In this document: piece after piece, positions 62,854 through 64,000 of the stretch
Position numbering within the stretch: the stretch's first letter is position 1
Layout: each line of letters opens with the position of its first letter
Assembly (NCBI RefSeq): GCF_017921815.1
Contig: NZ_JAGEMM010000004.1
Coordinates: forward strand, 1 to 64,000
Reading direction: 5' to 3'
DNA from: Microvirga antarctica
GTDB taxonomy: Bacteria > Pseudomonadota > Alphaproteobacteria > Rhizobiales > Beijerinckiaceae
DNA length: 64,000 bases
Program-made: the position numbers and the translations under genes
The notes under the pieces: generated by a model
What the model saw: the letters and a program-made list of their open reading frames with translations, nothing else
Told to the model about the DNA's origin: nothing
Databases searched by the model: none

Positions 62854-63986
62854 GAGCGGCTCACCGGAATGGCCCTGCATTCCTGGAAGCGCGCTCCCAC
62901 CTGCTGTCCGGGTTTCAGGTCGCGGTATTTCTCGATGCTCGGGACCGAACACTGAAAATTCTGTCCGCCGGGAGTTTCGAGGTCGAAGAGGATGCGTTCG
63001 CCCTGGAACACACGCTTGGCGATCCGCATTCCGGCGATTCCGTCCTCGCCCGCGATCGTCAGTTCCACCCGCTCGGGCCGGGTCATGAGGATAGCGCGCG
63101 TTCCGCGTCCCATGCCGGCCGTCACGGCGCGAGCGGGCACAAGAAGGCCGTGGCCGATATCCACGACGAGGTCTTCCCCCTCGCGCTCGACCACGTCCCC
63201 CTCGATCAGACTCGCCTCGCCGATGAACTGGGCGGCGAAGCGCGTCTGGGGGCGGTCGTAGAGATCTTCGGGCGAGCCCACCTGCTCGATGTTGCCGCTG
63301 TTCATCAGAATGACGCGGTCAGACATCTCGAAGGCCTCGTCCTGATCGTGCGTGACGAAGATGGTCGTAATGCCGAGGCGCTGTTGAATCTCGCGAAGTT
63401 CGAGACGCATCTTTTTTCGCAGCAGGGCGTCCAGGTTCGAAAGCGGCTCGTCGAGCAGAAGGATCGAAGGCTCGATCACGAGGGCACGTGCCAGCGCCAC
63501 ACGCTGGCGCTGGCCGCCTGACAATTGATGCGGAAAGCGATCCGCGACATTGGGCAGGCCGACGATCTCCAGCATCCGGCGGACGCGGGTCGTGATTTCG
63601 TCCTTCGGCACCTTTCGCATCCGCAGCCCGAAGGCGATGTTCTGCCCGATCGTCCGGTGCGGGAACAGCGCGTAGTTCTGGAAGACGAGGCCCATATCGC
63701 GATAGGGCGGGGCGAGGCTGGTAATGTCTCGCCCCGAGAGCAGAAGCTGACCTTCCGTTGGTCTCGTGAGGCCTGCAATGATGTGCAGCGTCGTCGTCTT
63801 GCCGCAGCCAGAGGGACCGAGCAGCGTCAGCAGCTCGCCTTTCTTGACCTGGATGTCGACCGGACCCAGGGCCGTGGTCGTCCCATAGCGTTTGACGATC
63901 TTATCGAGTGTCAGAACCGACTGCACGTCGTTGAACCCTTTCAGTCTCACGAGAGAGCGGCGCAGGACGGGCGCCGAGAGAAGCAT
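62850..63986 (-). CDS. ABC transporter ATPase, PotA type (second importer)
   Basis: Up to 378 residues. Walker A GPSGCGKTT, VFQNYALFPH, signature LSGGQRQRVALARA, Walker B ILLLDEPLSNLDALLRKKMR, FVTHDQDEA, and C-terminal TOBE domain. Two starts are possible: ATG 63986 overlapping an upstream TAA (TAATG, coupling), or GTG 63926 with AAGGG nine bases upstream. The latter gives a normal-length N-terminus. Confidence 0.93.
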   Translation of the reverse strand: MLLSAPVLRRSLVRLKGFNDVQSVLTLDKIVKRYGTTTALGPVDIQVKKGELLTLLGPSGCGKTTTLHIIAGLTRPTEGQLLLSGRDITSLAPPYRDMGLVFQNYALFPHRTIGQNIAFGLRMRKVPKDEITTRVRRMLEIVGLPNVADRFPHQLSGGQRQRVALARALVIEPSILLLDEPLSNLDALLRKKMRLELREIQQRLGITTIFVTHDQDEAFEMSDRVILMNSGNIEQVGSPEDLYDRPQTRFAAQFIGEASLIEGDVVEREGEDLVVDIGHGLLVPARAVTAGMGRGTRAILMTRPERVELTIAGEDGIAGMRIAKRVFQGERILFDLETPGGQNFQCSVPSIEKYRDLKPGQQVGARFQECRAIPVSRS

Positions 63987-64000
63987 TACTTTGCTGTCAC
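63986..64000 (-). CDS. Last codons of an upstream gene, probably the binding protein of the second importer
   Basis: The minus strand enters the window as VTAK followed by TAA (63986-63988), overlapping the possible ATPase ATG. Gene order in such operons makes a substrate-binding protein likely, but four codons cannot prove it. Confidence 0.3.
   Translation of the reverse strand: MTAK

Overview
This 64 kb window looks like part of an alphaproteobacterial replicon, probably a soil or plant-associated member of the Hyphomicrobiales (Rhizobiales). The evidence is high GC, many solute-binding-protein transporters of four classes (sugar ABC, polyamine-type ABC, TRAP, TTT), several FCD-type GntR regulators, a PATR-repeat autotransporter and Rhizobiales-style large serine recombinases. 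No rRNA, tRNA, CRISPR array or intact mobile element was found. The genus cannot be fixed by reading alone.

Layout. 0-2.4 kb is a decayed margin: a serine recombinase start with a nonsense codon, the frameshifted end of an APC amino-acid permease and the tail of a LacI-type regulator. 2.4-9.8 kb holds a 1315-residue autotransporter with three 204-bp tandem repeats, a PAS-PAS-GGDEF-EAL cyclic-di-GMP protein whose first PAS is LOV-like without the photoactive cysteine, and a leftover autotransporter barrel. 10.1-21.4 kb is a sugar-acid locus. GMC oxidoreductase, mannonate dehydratase and an IclR regulator fused to an SMP-30 lactonase-like domain lie on the minus strand, divergent from a sugar ABC transporter, an enolase-superfamily enzyme, a binding protein and a 2-hydroxyacid dehydrogenase. 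21.4-23.2 kb is a graveyard of serine recombinase pieces with 44-bp direct repeats.

23.2-31.0 kb is a coherent quinate/shikimate catabolic island: TRAP transporter, AroE-like dehydrogenase, type II dehydroquinase and a QuiC-type dehydroshikimate dehydratase fused to an HPPD-like domain, under two tandem paralogous GntR regulators. The expected product is protocatechuate. 31.6-39.1 kb is a tripartite tricarboxylate (TTT) transporter locus with a GST, two M24 'pita-bread' proteins that have lost most metal ligands, a VOC protein and a GntR regulator. The two outer ends of this locus carry the same promoter/operator-like element, TTGACA-N14-TATACCGTC.

39.5-48.7 kb holds a cyclophilin-like protein, an FAD amine/amino-acid oxidase-type protein, an RND efflux pair, a secreted alpha/beta hydrolase with a GlcG/HbpS protein, and a secreted deacetylase-like protein. 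48.8-64 kb is built around two polyamine-type ABC importers whose operons converge. The left one (AsnC regulator with an array of GCGTAATT-like sites, binding protein, ATPase, two permeases) continues into an M28 peptidase homologue of glutamate carboxypeptidase type, an SDR and a ketopantoate-reductase-like enzyme. The right one carries three successive AstE/aspartoacylase-family deacylases. Together these suggest uptake and stepwise deacylation or hydrolysis of an N-acylated amino acid or peptide-like compound. This is the part of the window most likely to hide an undescribed pathway.
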